Below the pieces are notes generated by a model, which was not told where the DNA came from, did no database searches, and worked only from the letters and a program-made list of their open reading frames with translations. DNA of 34,174 nt from Nitrincola sp. A-D6. Lineage in GTDB: Bacteria; Pseudomonadota; Gammaproteobacteria; Pseudomonadales; Balneatricaceae. Shown in pieces: positions 16,978 to 31,862 of the stretch (position 1 is its first letter; every line of letters begins with the position of its first letter). The stretch lies in NCBI RefSeq assembly GCF_000764495.1, contig NZ_JRLB01000033.1, positions 1 to 34,174 on the forward strand. Reading direction: 5' to 3'. A program made the translations under genes and the position numbers.

Positions 16978-17472
16978 ATGAAAGTTAAAGCGTTAGTCGT
17001 TGCGGTTTTAATGTGTTGCAGTACTTTGGTAATGGCCGATAAGGTACGTGTGCTGGGTGTTCAGGAAGCCTTGTTAAGTTCACAGGCGGCGAATGATTTC
17101 CGTGCGCAGCTGGAGCGTGAGTTTTCGTCAGAGGAAACGGCTTTAACCGATCTTGAGCGCCAGGCTCTGGCTGCACGTGATCGTGTGCAGCAGAATCAGG
17201 GGTTGGTTTCTGATGAAGAGCTGCAACAATTAGTTATGCAGTTTGAAAAAGCCTATATGGAGTTCCAGAACCGCGCTGAACAGATGAATCAGAAGCGCCA
17301 GGAGCGTGAAGAAGAGTTTCTGACCATGATGCGTCCAAAGTTGGATCAGGCTATCCGTTCAATAATTGAAGCTGAAAATATTGAAGTGGTTATAGCCAAG
17401 CAGGCGACGGTGTTTACCAGTAGTACCGTTGATCTCACGCCACGAGTGATTGAACTGTTGAACCAGCAGTAA
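16978..17472 (+). CDS. skp: Periplasmic chaperone OmpH/Skp
   Basis: The product has 164 residues. The ATG at 16978 follows AGAGG and gives a clean signal peptide (MKVKALVVAVLMCCSTLVMA); an in-frame ATG at 16918 lies within bamA and is rejected. After a short beta segment (DKVRVLGVQEALLSS), residues about 40-120 are long charged helices (LEREFSSEETALTDLERQAL), the tentacles of the Skp trimer. The C-terminus returns to beta (IEVVIAKQATVF). Skp holds unfolded outer-membrane proteins for BamA, which lies just upstream. Confidence 0.93.
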   Translation: MKVKALVVAVLMCCSTLVMADKVRVLGVQEALLSSQAANDFRAQLEREFSSEETALTDLERQALAARDRVQQNQGLVSDEELQQLVMQFEKAYMEFQNRAEQMNQKRQEREEEFLTMMRPKLDQAIRSIIEAENIEVVIAKQATVFTSSTVDLTPRVIELLNQQ

Positions 17473-17481
17473 GTTAACTCT

Positions 17482-18519
17482 GTGTATATATTGAGTGAGC
17501 TTGCTGAGTATGTTGGTGGTCAGCTGTCCGGTGATCCGAATTGGCGTGTCACCGGGCTTGCCACATTAGAAGAGGCTCAGTCGGACCAGTTATCTTTTTT
17601 TGCTAATCCGCGCTATCTGAAACAATTAAAGGCCTCAACTGCTGGTGCGGTCCTGGTGCATGCCAGCGCCACTGCACATGTAAAGTACAATGCATTAGTC
17701 GTTGATGACCCTTATCTGGCCTATGCACGCCTGAGCCAGTTATTTGACTGGCGTGATGCTGTTTTGCCGGGTATCTGCTCAACAGCTACAGTGGATGCAA
17801 CAGCTCAGATCGATCCGTCTGCACAAATTTGTGCGCAGGCTGTTTTGGCTGCCGATGTTATTGTTGAAGCGGGTGTATATATTGCGCCGCATGTTGTTAT
17901 TGGTCGCGGTTGCAGGATTGGGAAAGATACCCGCCTTGAGTCTGGAGTAGTGCTTTATCCGGATGTAATCATTGGCGCACGGGTTATCATACACAGTGGT
18001 AGTGTATTGGGTGCTGACGGATTTGGTTTTGCGCGTCATCAGCAGCAATGGGTTAAAATTTGCCAACTAGGCGGTGTACGCATTGGCGATGATGTTGAAA
18101 TCGGCGCCGGTGTCACCATTGATCGTGGCGCACTCAGTCCTACCCGGATAGAACAGGGTGTTAAGCTCGATAATCAGATACAGATTGCCCACAATGTTGT
18201 CATTGGCGAACATACAGCTATTGCAGGCTGTACAGGGATTGCGGGCAGTACTCGCATCGGTAAACGTTGTACGCTGGCAGGTATGGTAGGGGTTACTGGG
18301 CATCTGACACTTGCCGATGATACCCATGTAACAGCCATGAGTCTTGTGAGTAAATCGATTGATAAGCCCGGAACCTATTCCTCAGGTACCGGATTGGAGC
18401 CTCATCAGCAATGGAAACGCAATGTTGTTCGTTTTCGGCAGTTGGATGATTTAGCAAAGCGGGTGCGTTCGTTGGAACAAGCCAAGGCTGAAGATATTAA
18501 TAAGGTTAGTAAAACATGA
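17482..18519 (+). CDS. lpxD: UDP-3-O-(3-hydroxyacyl)glucosamine N-acyltransferase
   Basis: The product has 345 residues. It adds the second 3-hydroxyacyl chain to the lipid A precursor. An N-terminal domain (about 1-100) with [14 protein letters not shown] leads to a left-handed beta-helix of hexapeptide repeats (about 100-310). The catalytic His is in [19 protein letters not shown]-terminal helix ([18 protein letters not shown]) follows. The start is GTG at 17482, 9 bases after skp. The TGA overlaps the fabZ ATG by 4 bases. Confidence 0.96.
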   Translation: MYILSELAEYVGGQLSGDPNWRVTGLATLEEAQSDQLSFFANPRYLKQLKASTAGAVLVHASATAHVKYNALVVDDPYLAYARLSQLFDWRDAVLPGICSTATVDATAQIDPSAQICAQAVLAADVIVEAGVYIAPHVVIGRGCRIGKDTRLESGVVLYPDVIIGARVIIHSGSVLGADGFGFARHQQQWVKICQLGGVRIGDDVEIGAGVTIDRGALSPTRIEQGVKLDNQIQIAHNVVIGEHTAIAGCTGIAGSTRIGKRCTLAGMVGVTGHLTLADDTHVTAMSLVSKSIDKPGTYSSGTGLEPHQQWKRNVVRFRQLDDLAKRVRSLEQAKAEDINKVSKT

Positions 18520-18953
18520 TGGATGTAAAAGAGATCCGCAAATATTTGCCGCACCGTTACCCGTTTCTTTTGGTAGATCGGGTGATAGAGCTGGTGCCTG
18601 GTGAGTCCATCGTGGCGATCAAAAATGTCACTGTGAATGAGCCATTTTTTAACGGGCATTTTCCCGATCATCCGGTGATGCCTGGGGTTCTGCTGGTTGA
18701 GGCTATGGCTCAGGCGGCGGGTATACTGGGTTTCAAAACCATGGATAAAACCCCGGAAGATGGTTCTATTTACTATTTTGTCGGAGCCGATGACCTGCGC
18801 TTCAAACGCCCGGTTGTACCTGGTGATCAGGTGAAGCTGGAAGCCCGTGTGATGTCTGAACGCCGGGGTATCTGGAAATTTGCCGTTAAAGCCAGTGTAG
18901 ATGATCTGATTGTTTGCAGTGCAACCATTCTGTGTGCAGACCGGAAAGTATGA
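18516..18953 (+). CDS. fabZ: 3-hydroxyacyl-ACP dehydratase FabZ
   Basis: The product has 145 residues. It dehydrates 3-hydroxyacyl-ACP in fatty acid elongation, competing with LpxA and LpxD for the same substrate, which fits its location between them. The family start is [20 protein letters not shown], and the hot-dog active site is [20 protein letters not shown] (catalytic His and Glu). The ATG is coupled to lpxD by a 4-base overlap. Its own TGA overlaps the lpxA ATG by 4 bases. Confidence 0.97.
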   Translation: MMDVKEIRKYLPHRYPFLLVDRVIELVPGESIVAIKNVTVNEPFFNGHFPDHPVMPGVLLVEAMAQAAGILGFKTMDKTPEDGSIYYFVGADDLRFKRPVVPGDQVKLEARVMSERRGIWKFAVKASVDDLIVCSATILCADRKV

Positions 18954-19726
18954 GCCAGATAGATCCAACCGCTATTATCGACCCGCTTGCCTCGCTGGCA
19001 AGCGATGTAAAAGTCGGTCCCTGGACCTATATTGGTCCAGATGTCGAGATAGGCTCTGGAAGTGTGATTGCCTCGCATGTGGTGATCAAGGGTCCAACAC
19101 GTATTGGCCAGCATAACCGCATCTTTCAGTTCGCCAGTGTGGGCGAAGAGTGCCAGGATAAAAAGTATCAGGGTGAACCTACCCGTCTGGAAATAGGCGA
19201 TTACAATGTCATTCGTGAAGGGGTTACTTTGCATCGTGGTACCATTCAGGATCAAGGTGTTACGCGTATTGGCAGCCACAACCTGCTGATGGCCTATGTA
19301 CATGTAGCGCATGACTGTATTGTCGGTGATCATGTAATTCTTGCTAATAATGCAGCCCTGGCTGGCCATGTTCGAGTGGGTGATTATGCCATTCTGGGTG
19401 GCTTTACCGCTGTACATCAGTTTTGTCATATTGGCGCACATGTCATGTGTGGCGCGGGCAGCGTAGTGCTCAAGGATATTCCGGCGTATGTGATGGCCAA
19501 TGGCAATACTGCATCTCCTCATGGCATTAATATCGAAGGTCTGAAGCGCCGTGGCTTCAGTGCTGACACCCTGGCTTATCTGAAACGTGCGTACAAAATT
19601 ATTTACCGTCAGGGACTGACACGTGAGCAGGCCTTGCCGCTGTTGCAAGAGTTGGCAGCGGAAGACAGTGCGGTTCAGTTGTTGATAGATTCACTTCAGA
19701 GCTCTTCACGCGGCATTATTCGCTAG
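18950..19726 (+). CDS. lpxA: UDP-N-acetylglucosamine O-acyltransferase
   Basis: The product has 258 residues. It performs the first step of lipid A synthesis. The ATG at 18950 overlaps the fabZ stop and gives [16 protein letters not shown]; a start at 18914 inside fabZ is rejected. Hexapeptide repeats form a beta-helix up to about residue 190. The catalytic His121 lies in [12 protein letters not shown], equivalent to E. coli His125. The C-terminal helical domain ([20 protein letters not shown]) is intact. The gene order fabZ-lpxA-lpxB is standard. Confidence 0.97.
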   Translation: MSQIDPTAIIDPLASLASDVKVGPWTYIGPDVEIGSGSVIASHVVIKGPTRIGQHNRIFQFASVGEECQDKKYQGEPTRLEIGDYNVIREGVTLHRGTIQDQGVTRIGSHNLLMAYVHVAHDCIVGDHVILANNAALAGHVRVGDYAILGGFTAVHQFCHIGAHVMCGAGSVVLKDIPAYVMANGNTASPHGINIEGLKRRGFSADTLAYLKRAYKIIYRQGLTREQALPLLQELAAEDSAVQLLIDSLQSSSRGIIR

Positions 19727-19735
19727 GAGGCTCAC

Positions 19736-20896
19736 GTGTCTACACCCCTTCGTATCGCTATGGTAGCCGGTGAAGCCTCTGGAGACATCCTTGGTGCTGG
19801 GCTGCTTGCTGAGCTGAAACAGCGCTATCCCGATCTTCAGGCTGAGGGCATAGGTGGCGAGCTGATGCAGGCACAGGGTTTTCACAGTCTGTTCCCGATG
19901 GAGCGCTTGTCAGTGATGGGCCTAACCGAAGTGCTTGGACGTTTGCCCGAGTTGCTGGGTATCCGACGGCAGTTGGTGCAGCGCTGGCGGGCAACTCCGC
20001 CCGATCTGTTGATCGGCATAGATGCACCGGATTTTACCTTGAGACTGGAACGCAAACTGCATGATGCCGGTATTCATACCGTACATTATGTCAGTCCATC
20101 CGTCTGGGCCTGGCGGCGCAAACGGGTTGAAGGGATCAAACGCAGTACCGATTTGATGCTGACCCTGTTTCCATTTGAAGCGGATTTTTACCGCGATAAC
20201 CAGCAGCGGGTGGCGTTTGTTGGCCATCCATTGGCGGATAAATTTACCTTAGAACCGGATACCCAAGCCGCGCGAAAAGCTCTGGGTGTGGCTGAGGATG
20301 CCTGTGTCATTGCATTACTACCTGGGAGCCGCGGGGGCGAAGTGGGGCGTTTGGCGCAGCCGTTCCTGCAGGCTGCCAGATTGCTGCATAGTCGACGGCC
20401 CTCGGTTGAATTTCTGATTCCGGCCGCCAACCAGGCACGCTTTGACAGTTTGCAAACCTTGATACAAACAGAGTTTTCGGATCTGCCCATACGCTTGGTA
20501 TTAAAGCAATCGGATCGGGTGATGACGGCCAGCAATGCTATTCTGATTGCCTCGGGTACCGCCACGCTGGAAGCCTTGTTCTGTAAAAAGCCGATGGTGG
20601 TTGCGTACAAGATGGCACCACTCACCTACCGTATTATTTCATCCCTGGTAAAAAGTCGCTGGATTTCGTTACCAAATTTGTTGGCGCAAAAATCACTGGT
20701 GCCTGAAATTCTGCAGGATGCTGTCACGCCTGAGCGTTTGTGCGACGAATTGGAACGCTGGTTGTCAGACCCCAAAGCTTGCCAGCAACTCACGACGGCT
20801 TATACGCAGATACATCAAAGTCTGCGTGGCGGTGCCAGTCAGCGAGCGGCTGATGCAGTGGAAGCCTTGCTGCGTGATAAGCAGGTAGTGCTATGA
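19736..20896 (+). CDS. lpxB: Lipid A disaccharide synthase
   Basis: The product has 386 residues. It joins UDP-diacylglucosamine to lipid X to make the tetraacyl disaccharide of lipid A. The start is GTG at 19736 after GGAGG. The N-terminus [17 protein letters not shown] and the motifs [42 protein letters not shown] and [20 protein letters not shown] are family hallmarks. The stop overlaps the rnhB ATG by 4 bases. Confidence 0.97.
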   Translation: MSTPLRIAMVAGEASGDILGAGLLAELKQRYPDLQAEGIGGELMQAQGFHSLFPMERLSVMGLTEVLGRLPELLGIRRQLVQRWRATPPDLLIGIDAPDFTLRLERKLHDAGIHTVHYVSPSVWAWRRKRVEGIKRSTDLMLTLFPFEADFYRDNQQRVAFVGHPLADKFTLEPDTQAARKALGVAEDACVIALLPGSRGGEVGRLAQPFLQAARLLHSRRPSVEFLIPAANQARFDSLQTLIQTEFSDLPIRLVLKQSDRVMTASNAILIASGTATLEALFCKKPMVVAYKMAPLTYRIISSLVKSRWISLPNLLAQKSLVPEILQDAVTPERLCDELERWLSDPKACQQLTTAYTQIHQSLRGGASQRAADAVEALLRDKQVVL

Positions 20897-21477
20897 CAGC
20901 ATCGATACTATGGGTGGCTGGCGTTGATGAAGTCGGCCGTGGACCTCTGGTCGGCGAGGTCGTGGCCGCTGCTGTGGTGTTGGATCCGCTGAATCCGATT
21001 GATGGCTTGAAGGATTCAAAAAAGCTTTCTGAAAAGCGCCGTAATGCCCTCTATGAGCAGATCTGTGAACGTGCGCTGGGCTACGCCATTGCCAGCGCGA
21101 CAGTGCAGGAAATTGATCAGTTGAACATACTGCATGCCAGCATGCTGGCGATGCAGCGTGCGGTGCTGGCGTTGACCTGTCAGGTGGACCGGGTGCTGGT
21201 GGATGGTAATCGCTGCCCCAAACTACCAATGCCCTCTGAGGCGATTGTCGGTGGTGATGCCAGTCACGCCTGTATCAGTGCCGCGTCAATTTTGGCCAAG
21301 GTCACCCGTGACCGCCAGATGGTTGAGCTGCATCAGCAGTATCCGGACTATGGTTTCGACCGTCACAAAGGCTACCCTACCCGGGAACACCTGCAGGTAC
21401 TGCAGCGTTTGGGTCCATTGTTAGAACACCGGCGTAGTTTCAGACCGGTGCGTGAAATCCTTGAAGGAGCTGATTGA
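20893..21477 (+). CDS. rnhB: Ribonuclease HII
   Basis: The product has 194 residues. It cuts RNA at RNA-DNA junctions and starts removal of misincorporated ribonucleotides. The active-site carboxylates are in [10 protein letters not shown] (Asp12, Glu13), VLVDGN and [20 protein letters not shown]. The ending, HRRSFRPV, is typical. It is coupled to lpxB by a 4-base overlap and followed by dnaE after one base. Confidence 0.96.
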   Translation: MTASILWVAGVDEVGRGPLVGEVVAAAVVLDPLNPIDGLKDSKKLSEKRRNALYEQICERALGYAIASATVQEIDQLNILHASMLAMQRAVLALTCQVDRVLVDGNRCPKLPMPSEAIVGGDASHACISAASILAKVTRDRQMVELHQQYPDYGFDRHKGYPTREHLQVLQRLGPLLEHRRSFRPVREILEGAD

Positions 21478-21478
21478 T

Positions 21479-24400
21479 ATGACCGCCGATAGCTTTGTAC
21501 ACCTGCGTGTACATAGTGAGTATTCACTTTATGATGGCTTGGTTAAGGTCAAAAAGCTGGTTGCCGCCGCAACGAAACAACAGATGCCTGCTGTTGCTTT
21601 AACGGATCAGACTAACCTGTTCGCGCTGATTAAGTTCTACAAGGCGGCATTGGCGGAAGGCGTTAAGCCATTTGCGGTGTAGATCTCTGGCTGGCTCATC
21701 CTGAAGACGACAGTGCTGAACCCTCTCGATTGACGCTGCTGGTACGTAATGGCCGTGGCTATAAAAACCTGATGGAGCTGGTGTCACGTGCTTACGCTGA
21801 AGGTCAGTCGCTGCAGGATGAGCGGGCATTGGTGCGGCGTGAGTGGGTTAAAGAGAAAGCGGAAGGGCTGATCGCCCTGTCGGGTGCCTCACGTGGTGAG
21901 GTCGGGCGTGCGCTTCTGGAAGGGCATGTGGATCAGGCAGTTACCCTGTTGCAAGAATGGATGGTGGTGTTTCCAGATGCTTTTTACCTGGAAATACAGC
22001 GTACCGGGCGTATTGGCGATGAGGAGCTGGTTCATGCCAGTGCCGAGCTGGCCAGCCAAACCGGCTGTCCTCTGGTGGCAACTAACGAAGTGATGTTCCT
22101 GTATGCGGATGATTTTGATGCCCATGAAGCGCGGGTTTGCATTAACCAGAGCCGTACCCTGGCTGATCCTTCGCGTCCGCGTGATTACTCTGAACAGCAG
22201 TATTTTCGCAGTAGTCAGGAAATGACCGAACTGTTTGCCGACCTGCCATCAGCCATCAGCAACAGTGTCGCCATCGCGCGTCGTTGCAATATAGAGATTG
22301 AGCTGGGGACTTACTATCTGCCGGAATACCCCATCCCTGAGGGGATGACGATGGATGAATTTTTCCGCAAGGTATCAGCCGATGGTCTGGAGTTTCGGCT
22401 AGAGACTATTCTGGAGTCCACAGATCCTGACTATGCTGCTAAACGTGAAGTCTACTATGAGCGCTTGAAGTTTGAGTTGGATATTATTATCCAGATGGGT
22501 TTCCCCGGCTACTTCCTGATCGTTATGGACTTTATCCAGTGGGCCAAGGATAACGATATTCCAGTGGGTCCGGGTAGGGGCTCAGGTGCCGGTTCACTGG
22601 TGGCCTATGCGCTTAAAATCACCGATCTCGATCCACTTGAATATGACCTGCTGTTCGAGCGTTTCCTGAACCCGGAACGTGTTTCCATGCCCGATTTTGA
22701 TATCGACTTCTGCATGGATAATCGTGATCGCGTTATTGATTACGTGGCTGATCGATATGGCCGTGATGCGGTATCGCAGATTATTACCTACGGTACGATG
22801 GCTGCCAAAGCGGTGGTGCGTGACGTGGCCAGGGTGCAGGGTAAACCCTTTGGTTTGGCTGACCGCCTATCAAAAATGATTCCCTTTGAAGTCGGCATGA
22901 CACTGGGTAAAGCGATTGAGCAGGAGACTTTGCTCAAGGAGTTTATCGATGGCAGTGAAGAGGCCGCCGAAATCTGGGAAATGGCACTCAAGCTGGAAGG
23001 CATTACCCGCAACGTAGGTAAGCATGCCGGAGGGGTGGTGATTGCGCCCACCCGTCTGACCGACTTTTCGGCGACCTATTGTGATGAGCAGGGGCAGGGC
23101 CTGGTCACTCAATATGATAAGAACGATGTAGAAGAAGCCGGCCTGGTTAAGTTCGACTTTCTGGGGTTACGTACCCTGACGATTATTGATTGGGCTCTGC
23201 GTACCATCAATCACCTGCGCCGGCGTAAGGGTGAGGAAGATCTCACCATAGAAAGTATCGATCTTGAGGATCAGCAGGTTTTTAAAATGCTGCAGCGTGC
23301 TGAAACTACAGCCGTGTTTCAGCTGGAATCCTCCGGTATGAAAGACCTGATTCGTCGCCTGCAGCCCAGCCGTTTTGAAGATATTATCGCCCTGGTAGCG
23401 CTGTTTCGTCCCGGTCCTTTGCAGTCAGGCATGGTGGATGATTTTATCAACCGTAAGCATGGACGGGCACCGCTGGCCTGGCCGCATCCGGATTATCAGC
23501 TTGATAGCCTGCAACCGGTATTGGAACCGACCTACGGTATTATCCTGTATCAGGAGCAGGTCATGCAGATTGCGCAGGTGATGGCGGGCTATTCACTGGG
23601 TGAAGCCGATCTGTTGCGTCGTGCCATGGGTAAAAAGAAAGCCGAAGAGATGGAGAAACAGCGCCAGTTCTTCCTGGATGGTTCGGTTAATCAGGCATTG
23701 ATGTCGGTCTTGCCGGCAGTATCTTTGATCTGGTAGAGAAGTTTGCCGGTTATGGTTTTAATAAATCGCACTCGGCAGCCTATGCGCTGGTGTCTTATCA
23801 GACCGCCTGGTTAAAAGCGTTCTATCCAGCTCCCTTTATGGCCGCCGTACTCTCGTCGGATATGCAGAACACCGATAAAGTGGTGATCTTCATTGAAGAG
23901 TGTCGGCAGATGAAACTGACCGTTAATCTGCCTGACGTCAATGCCAGTGAATTCATGTTTACCGTAAATGATGCCGGTGAAATCGTTTACGGACTGGGTG
24001 CTGTTAAAGGGGTTGGCGAAGGGCCGGTTGAAGCCATCATGAATGCGCGTCAACAAGGCGGGGATTTTGCCGATCTGTTCGATTTTTGTGCGCGGGTGGC
24101 GTTAAGCGCCTGAATAAACGGGTGATGGAAGCCTTGGTGCGCAGCGGTGCGCTGGATAAACTTGGCGCCAGGCGTGCGGTGCTCTGGCAGGCGATTGGTG
24201 CGGCCTTGCAGACAGCTGATCAGGCCGCCCGGAATGCCGATGCCGGTATGCTCGATCTGTTTGGTGAAGTGGTAGAAGAGACGACGACTGATCCTTATGC
24301 TGAATTTACCCAGGTACGTGACTGGACTGATAAAGAGCGTTTGCTGGGGGAAAAAGAAACCCTTGGCCTGTATGTGACCGGACATCCTATCGACGAGTAT

Positions 24401-24982
24401 GAGCCTGAACTGTCTCGCCTGGTGAGTCGTAAGCTGGTGGACATTCAGCCACAGCGTGGGCGTACCCAGAAAATGGCTGGGCTGGTAGTTGATCTGCGTA
24501 TCAAAAAAACCAAGAAAGGCGATAATCTTTGCATACTAACCCTGGATGATCGCAGCGCGCGCATGGAAATGACCCTGTTTGGCGATACCTATGAAGCCTC
24601 GCGGCACTTGATCAATAAAGATGTGGTACTGGTGATCGAAGGTGAGGTCGCTCCGGATGACTATAATGGCGGCGTGCGCGTGCGTGGTCAGAGTGTTATG
24701 AATGTGACTCAGGCAAGGGCGCGCCATGCCAGTCGACTGGAAATCTGTTGTGATCAGGCTTCGTTGACGCCCAAACGGTTGCGCCAGCTAAGCGACTGTC
24801 TGGCCAGTACACGTCAGGCTGCGGACAAGTTGCCACTGGCTGTGCGTTTTCGTAGTACTGATGCCGAAGGGGACTTGCTGCTGGGTGATGCGTGGCATCC
24901 GGAGCCTTCTGATGATCAGATTATCGCCTTGAAAGAGATCTTCGGTAATCCAGCGGTACGTCTGGTCTGGCCTGATAACTGA
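21479..24982 (+). CDS. dnaE: DNA polymerase III alpha subunit, frame broken three times (probable sequencing errors)
   Basis: The restored product is about 1168 residues (E. coli 1160). It is the main replicative polymerase. The start ATG at 21479 follows AAGGAG. The PHP domain opens [20 protein letters not shown]. The palm has [18 protein letters not shown] and the catalytic [26 protein letters not shown] and [14 protein letters not shown] follow, then the OB fold and C-terminus. Frame breaks occur at about 21668-21673 (one base restores [16 protein letters not shown]), 23694-23696 (one G restores [19 protein letters not shown]) and 24096-24100 (one base restores [16 protein letters not shown]). 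As dnaE is essential, these are almost certainly missing bases. Confidence 0.93.
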
Positions 24983-25081
24983 GTGGTTCAGCCGCTATCA
25001 GACTGGTGATCGGCCCGCGCAGCAGGTAGAATCTCAGTATAAATGAATTTTAATTTTTGACTAACGCAGAACTGGAAGCGC

Positions 25082-26041
25082 ATGAATCCAAACTATCTCG
25101 ATTTTGAACAGCCAATTGCAGAGCTGGAGGCCAAAATCAATGAGTTACGCCATGTCGGTGCTGGTAATGCAGATCTGAATCTGTCCGAAGAGATCAATAA
25201 TCTGCAGGAAAAAAGCAATCGTCAGACACGCTCAATTTTCAGTGATTTGACCGCCTGGCAAATATCTCAACTGTCTCGTCACCCCCAGCGCCCCTATACG
25301 CTGGACTACCTGGCTATGGCATTTGATGATTTTGATGAGATTCACGGTGATCGTCATTTTGCTGATGATCCGGCCATTGTCGGGGGTATTGCACGCCTGG
25401 ATGGGGTGCCTGTAGTGGTTATTGGTCATCAAAAGGGCCGTGAAGTAAAAGAAAAAGTACGCCGCAATTTTGGTATGCCTCGCCCTGAAGGTTATCGCAA
25501 GGCGTTGCGGATTATGGAAATGGCTGAGCGTTTCAGGTTACCGGTACTGACCTTTATTGATACACCTGGTGCTTACCCTGGCATTGATGCGGAAGAGCGC
25601 GGCCAGTCTGAAGCTATCGCCTTTAATCTGGCAAAAATGTCACAGTTGAAAACGCCGATTATCTCTACTGTGATCGGTGAGGGTGGATCAGGCGGTGCGC
25701 TGGCAATTGGCGTTTGTGATGAGCTGCTGATGCTGCAGTATGGTACCTATTCGGTCATTTCACCGGAAGGTTGTGCCTCTATTTTGTGGAAAAGTGCTGA
25801 GCGTGCTCCTGATGCAGCCAAAGCTATGGGTATTCACTCGCAACGTTTACATGAGCTGGGCCTGGTGGATCGGGTTATCCCTGAACCCTTAGGTGGTGCT
25901 CACCGTAATCCGACTGATATGGCTGCCAGTCTGAAGGTGCAGCTGCAGGCGTCACTAGAGCGACTCGGGCAGTTAGACGTCGACACGCTGGTTGAACGCC
26001 GTTATAAACGCCTTATGTCTTATGGAGCCGGCTCGTTCTGA
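25082..26041 (+). CDS. accA: Acetyl-CoA carboxylase carboxyltransferase subunit alpha
   Basis: The product has 319 residues, as in E. coli. It forms, with AccD, the carboxyltransferase that makes malonyl-CoA, the substrate of FabY-type condensation. The start [19 protein letters not shown] is the family start. [39 protein letters not shown] and [16 protein letters not shown] are diagnostic. It has a GGAAG ribosome binding site. The 99-base gap from dnaE holds an AT-rich stretch (TATAAATGAATTTTAATTTTTG) but no convincing promoter. Confidence 0.97.
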   Translation: MNPNYLDFEQPIAELEAKINELRHVGAGNADLNLSEEINNLQEKSNRQTRSIFSDLTAWQISQLSRHPQRPYTLDYLAMAFDDFDEIHGDRHFADDPAIVGGIARLDGVPVVVIGHQKGREVKEKVRRNFGMPRPEGYRKALRIMEMAERFRLPVLTFIDTPGAYPGIDAEERGQSEAIAFNLAKMSQLKTPIISTVIGEGGSGGALAIGVCDELLMLQYGTYSVISPEGCASILWKSAERAPDAAKAMGIHSQRLHELGLVDRVIPEPLGGAHRNPTDMAASLKVQLQASLERLGQLDVDTLVERRYKRLMSYGAGSF

Positions 26042-26060
26042 GTCGTGTTTCGTACCGGGT

Positions 26061-27367
26061 ATGAATGATCCAGTTGATCTGTTGGCTCGCTTACCCGGTT
26101 ACTTCCCACAGGTTAAACGTTGGTTGATTGCTTACAGTGGCGGCCTGGATTCCCAGGTTCTGCTGACAGCTGCTGCCGAAGCCTTACCCTCTACTGGCTT
26201 GCTGGCTGTGCATGTGCATCACGCTTACAGTCTGCCGCTGAAGCCTGGGCAGAGAGTTGCCGTGATTATGCGACACAACTGGGAGTAGATTTTCACCTGT
26301 GTCGGGTAGCACCGCAAAGTAGCTCGGAAGCGGCTGCCCGTGATGCACGTTACCAGGCCTTTACTCAGCTGATGCAGCCAGGTGATGCCGTGTTGATGGC
26401 ACATCATGCCAATGATCAGGCTGAAACCTTGTTGTATCGCTTGATTCGCGGAGCTGGAGTGGCCGGTTTATCAGCTATGCCGGCGGAGCGATCGTTGGGT
26501 CAGGGTAGGTTGGTGCGTCCTTTTCTGTCACTGACGCGAAACGATCTGGAAAGCTGGGCTCGCCAGCGTGAACTGCATTGGATTGAAGATCCTTCCAACA
26601 ACGCTCAGCACTATGCACGTAACTTCCTGCGTCATCAGATAATGCCCAGTATTACGCAGCGTTGGCCGAAAGCGGTGTCACGGTTGGTAGAGACGGCTGG
26701 GTATATGACCGAAGCTCGGGAATTACTTCAGGTGTTGGCAGAGCAGGATGCAGCGGTTTGTCTGGAAATGCCAGAGGTGCTGCAAGTGCCTGCTTTGTTG
26801 AGCTTATCCGAGGCGCGGCAGAACAATTTGCTACGCTACTGGTTGCATTATCATCATCAGCAGGTGCTGGGTGCAGAGTCATTGCGGCAACTGCGCTACC
26901 AGTTTCTACAGGGTCAGGGGAATCCGGAGCGCTTGTTGCAGTTGCAAGCAGATCTGCAATTGCGTACCTATAGGAAGCGTTTGTTTCTGTGGCGGCCCTC
27001 TGTGATACCCAAGACCTTAGCACCTGAAGCGCTGGCATTGGCGCCAGGTACTCACATAACGCTAGCGGGGGGGGTGTTACGGGTTGAAGGGAGCGATATA
27101 GCCGATCACTGTAGCCTGCAGCTAAAATACCGTCAGGGTGGTGAGCGTTTTCGCCCTGCTGGTCGGGGTGTAAGTGTTACTTTATCTCAAATATTTCAAG
27201 AGGTTGGAGTTCCTCCCTGGCTTAGAGAAAGCTGGCCGCTGCTGTGTGATAATGAGGGTATTTTAATAGTGCCGGGCATTTGCGTAGCGCAGCGATGGGT
27301 AGGTAAATCGAATCTATCTTGTCTCTGGCAACCTTTTGGATTGTCTGGCGAGCCATTTTTTTGTTAG
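26061..27367 (+). CDS. tilS: tRNA(Ile)-lysidine synthetase, frame broken once (probable sequencing error)
   Basis: The restored product is about 435 residues. It adds lysine to C34 of the tRNA-Ile (CAU) anticodon so that it reads AUA. The PP-loop motif IAYSGGLDSQVLLTAA is close to the N-terminus. The frame breaks at 26222-26224, right after VHVHH: adding a G gives VHVHHGLQSAAEAWAESC, the family sequence. DARYQAFTQLMQPGD, AHHANDQAETLLYRLIRGAG, and the late FQEVGVPPWLRESWPLL then follow to the stop. ATG 26061 is the best of two starts (the other is 26022, within accA). The gene is essential, so a base-call error is likely. Confidence 0.9.
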
Positions 27368-27395
27368 TATGCAATACCATCTTGACCCCTCCTAA

Positions 27396-30395
<3,000 letters not shown>

Positions 30396-30437
30396 GTCTG
30401 AAGGGGGTGTATCCCTCTGTTTAGGGCAGGTAACCTT

Positions 30438-30737
30438 GTGTTTCGTCTGTTAATTATTATTTTATTGTTGCTGTTGGCTGGTCTGCAGTACCGGCTCTGG
30501 CTCGGAGATCCTAATCTGCGTCAGGTTTGGCAGCTGGAGCAGGCGATTCTGGAACAGCGACGTGAAAATCAGCTGTTGGCTGAGCGTAATCAGCGACTCG
30601 AAGCTGAGGTAGCTGACCTGAAACAAGGATTGAAAGCCATTGAAGAACGGGCGCGCAGTGAAATGGGGCTGATTCAGGAGGGTGAAACTTTCTATCGCTT
30701 GATCGAGCCAGATACACGTCGGAGGCTACAGCCTTGA
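30438..30737 (+). CDS. ftsB: Cell division protein FtsB
   Basis: The product has 99 residues. A short N-terminal cytoplasmic start and one transmembrane helix (about 2-20: FRLLIIILLLLLAGLQYRLW) lead to a periplasmic coiled coil (about 30-72: QAILEQRRENQLLAERNQRL and so on), then EERARSEMGLIQEGETFYRL, typical of FtsB. With FtsL and FtsQ it activates FtsWI at the septum. The start is GTG at 30438 after GGCAGG. Its stop overlaps the TTG start of truD, so the ispD and ispF genes that often follow ftsB are absent. Confidence 0.95.
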   Translation: MFRLLIIILLLLLAGLQYRLWLGDPNLRQVWQLEQAILEQRRENQLLAERNQRLEAEVADLKQGLKAIEERARSEMGLIQEGETFYRLIEPDTRRRLQP

Positions 30738-31830
30738 GTCTGTTAGATCTGTTACTGACTCGGTCAGAGTCTTATTTACTCGGGGCGCCGACAGGCTCAG
30801 CGGTTATCAGGCGATTTGCCGAAGACTTTTGTGTTGAAGAGGAACTCGGCTTTGAGCCGGATGGGGCTGGAGAGCATCAGTTTCTGTTGATTCGCAAGAC
30901 TGGCGAAAATACCGACTGGGTTGCCCAGCAACTGGCCCGTTTTACCCAAAGTCATCCGCGTGATATTGGTTATGCCGGTAAAAAAGACCGCCATGCCGTC
31001 ACTGATCAGTGGTTCAGTGTACGCCAGCCTTTGGGGACACAGTTGGATTGGTCTGCTTTCGAGACTGATTCGATTCAGGTGCTCAGGCAGGCCCGTCATG
31101 GTCGCAAACTGAAAACGGGTGTGCTTAAAGGTAATCGTTTCAGTCTGCGCCTGCGTGAAGTTAGCCACCCGGATGAGTTACAGCAGCGCTTTAATCAGTT
31201 GAAAATCTCAGGTGTGCCTAATTATTTTGGCGAGCAGCGATTTGGACATAATTATGGCAATATCAGTAAAGGCGAATTACTGATTGCAGGGCAGTTACGG
31301 GAGCACAATCGCCAGAAGCGCGGTCTTTATATTTCGGCCTTGCGTTCAGCTTTATATAACCAGGTAGTGTCGGCACGTATTCAACAGGGTATATGGAACA
31401 CAGTTGCCCCTGGTGATGTATTGATGCTTAATGCCAGTCAGAGCTGTTTTGTCTGCAATGAAGTGGATGCCGACTGCCAGTTGCGCCTGCAGCAGGGTGA
31501 GCTGCACCTGACCGCGCCTCTCTGGGGCAAGGTGGCTTGATGACTCGCGAGACCATGGCTGAGTTTGAACAGTCGGTACTGTCTCCCTGGCAAGACTGGT
31601 GTCTTGGTTTGGAAGCGCTGGGTCTGAATCAGGAGCGTCGTGCCGTCAGGGTGCTGTTACAGGCACCCCGGCTGCAGCAGGAATCAGAAACGACCTGGCA
31701 GGTCAGTTTTGGCTTGCCTGCTGGTGCTTTTGCCACCAGCTTATTGCGTGAACTATGCCAGCTAGATAATGAAAAAGCGGTATTAGGCGGCTCAACTGAC
31801 GTACATGAGCCGTATCAAAGTGCTAATTAA
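30734..31830 (+). CDS. truD: tRNA pseudouridine(13) synthase, frame broken once (probable sequencing error)
   Basis: The restored product is about 365 residues (E. coli 349). It makes pseudouridine 13 in tRNA-Glu. The catalytic Asp85 lies in IGYAGKKDRHAVTDQW. LKGNRFSLRLREVSHPDELQ and GVPNYFGEQRFGH follow. The frame breaks at 31530-31536, leaving a stop at 31540; one added G gives GKGGLMTRETMAEFEQ and continues to the C-terminal motif FGLPAGAFATSLLRELCQL. The 4-base overlap of stop and new start resembles a two-gene split, but the TruD insertion and core domains are one chain in all relatives I know, so I treat this as one gene. The start is TTG. Confidence 0.85.
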
Positions 31831-31862
31831 AAATACTGTGTAACGGTATTCAGAGAGAAAAA

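Noticed and set aside
18827-19648. 273-codon open frame on the strand opposite lpxA
   Set aside because: It lies wholly opposite fabZ/lpxA coding sequence, has no family pattern or ribosome binding site, and is explained by codon bias of the real genes.
31537-31830. Separate 97-codon gene overlapping the truD stop, which would make TruD a two-subunit enzyme
   Set aside because: The overlap looks like coupling, but the sequence continues TruD exactly and one added G joins the two. Eight similar breaks in the window make an error more likely.
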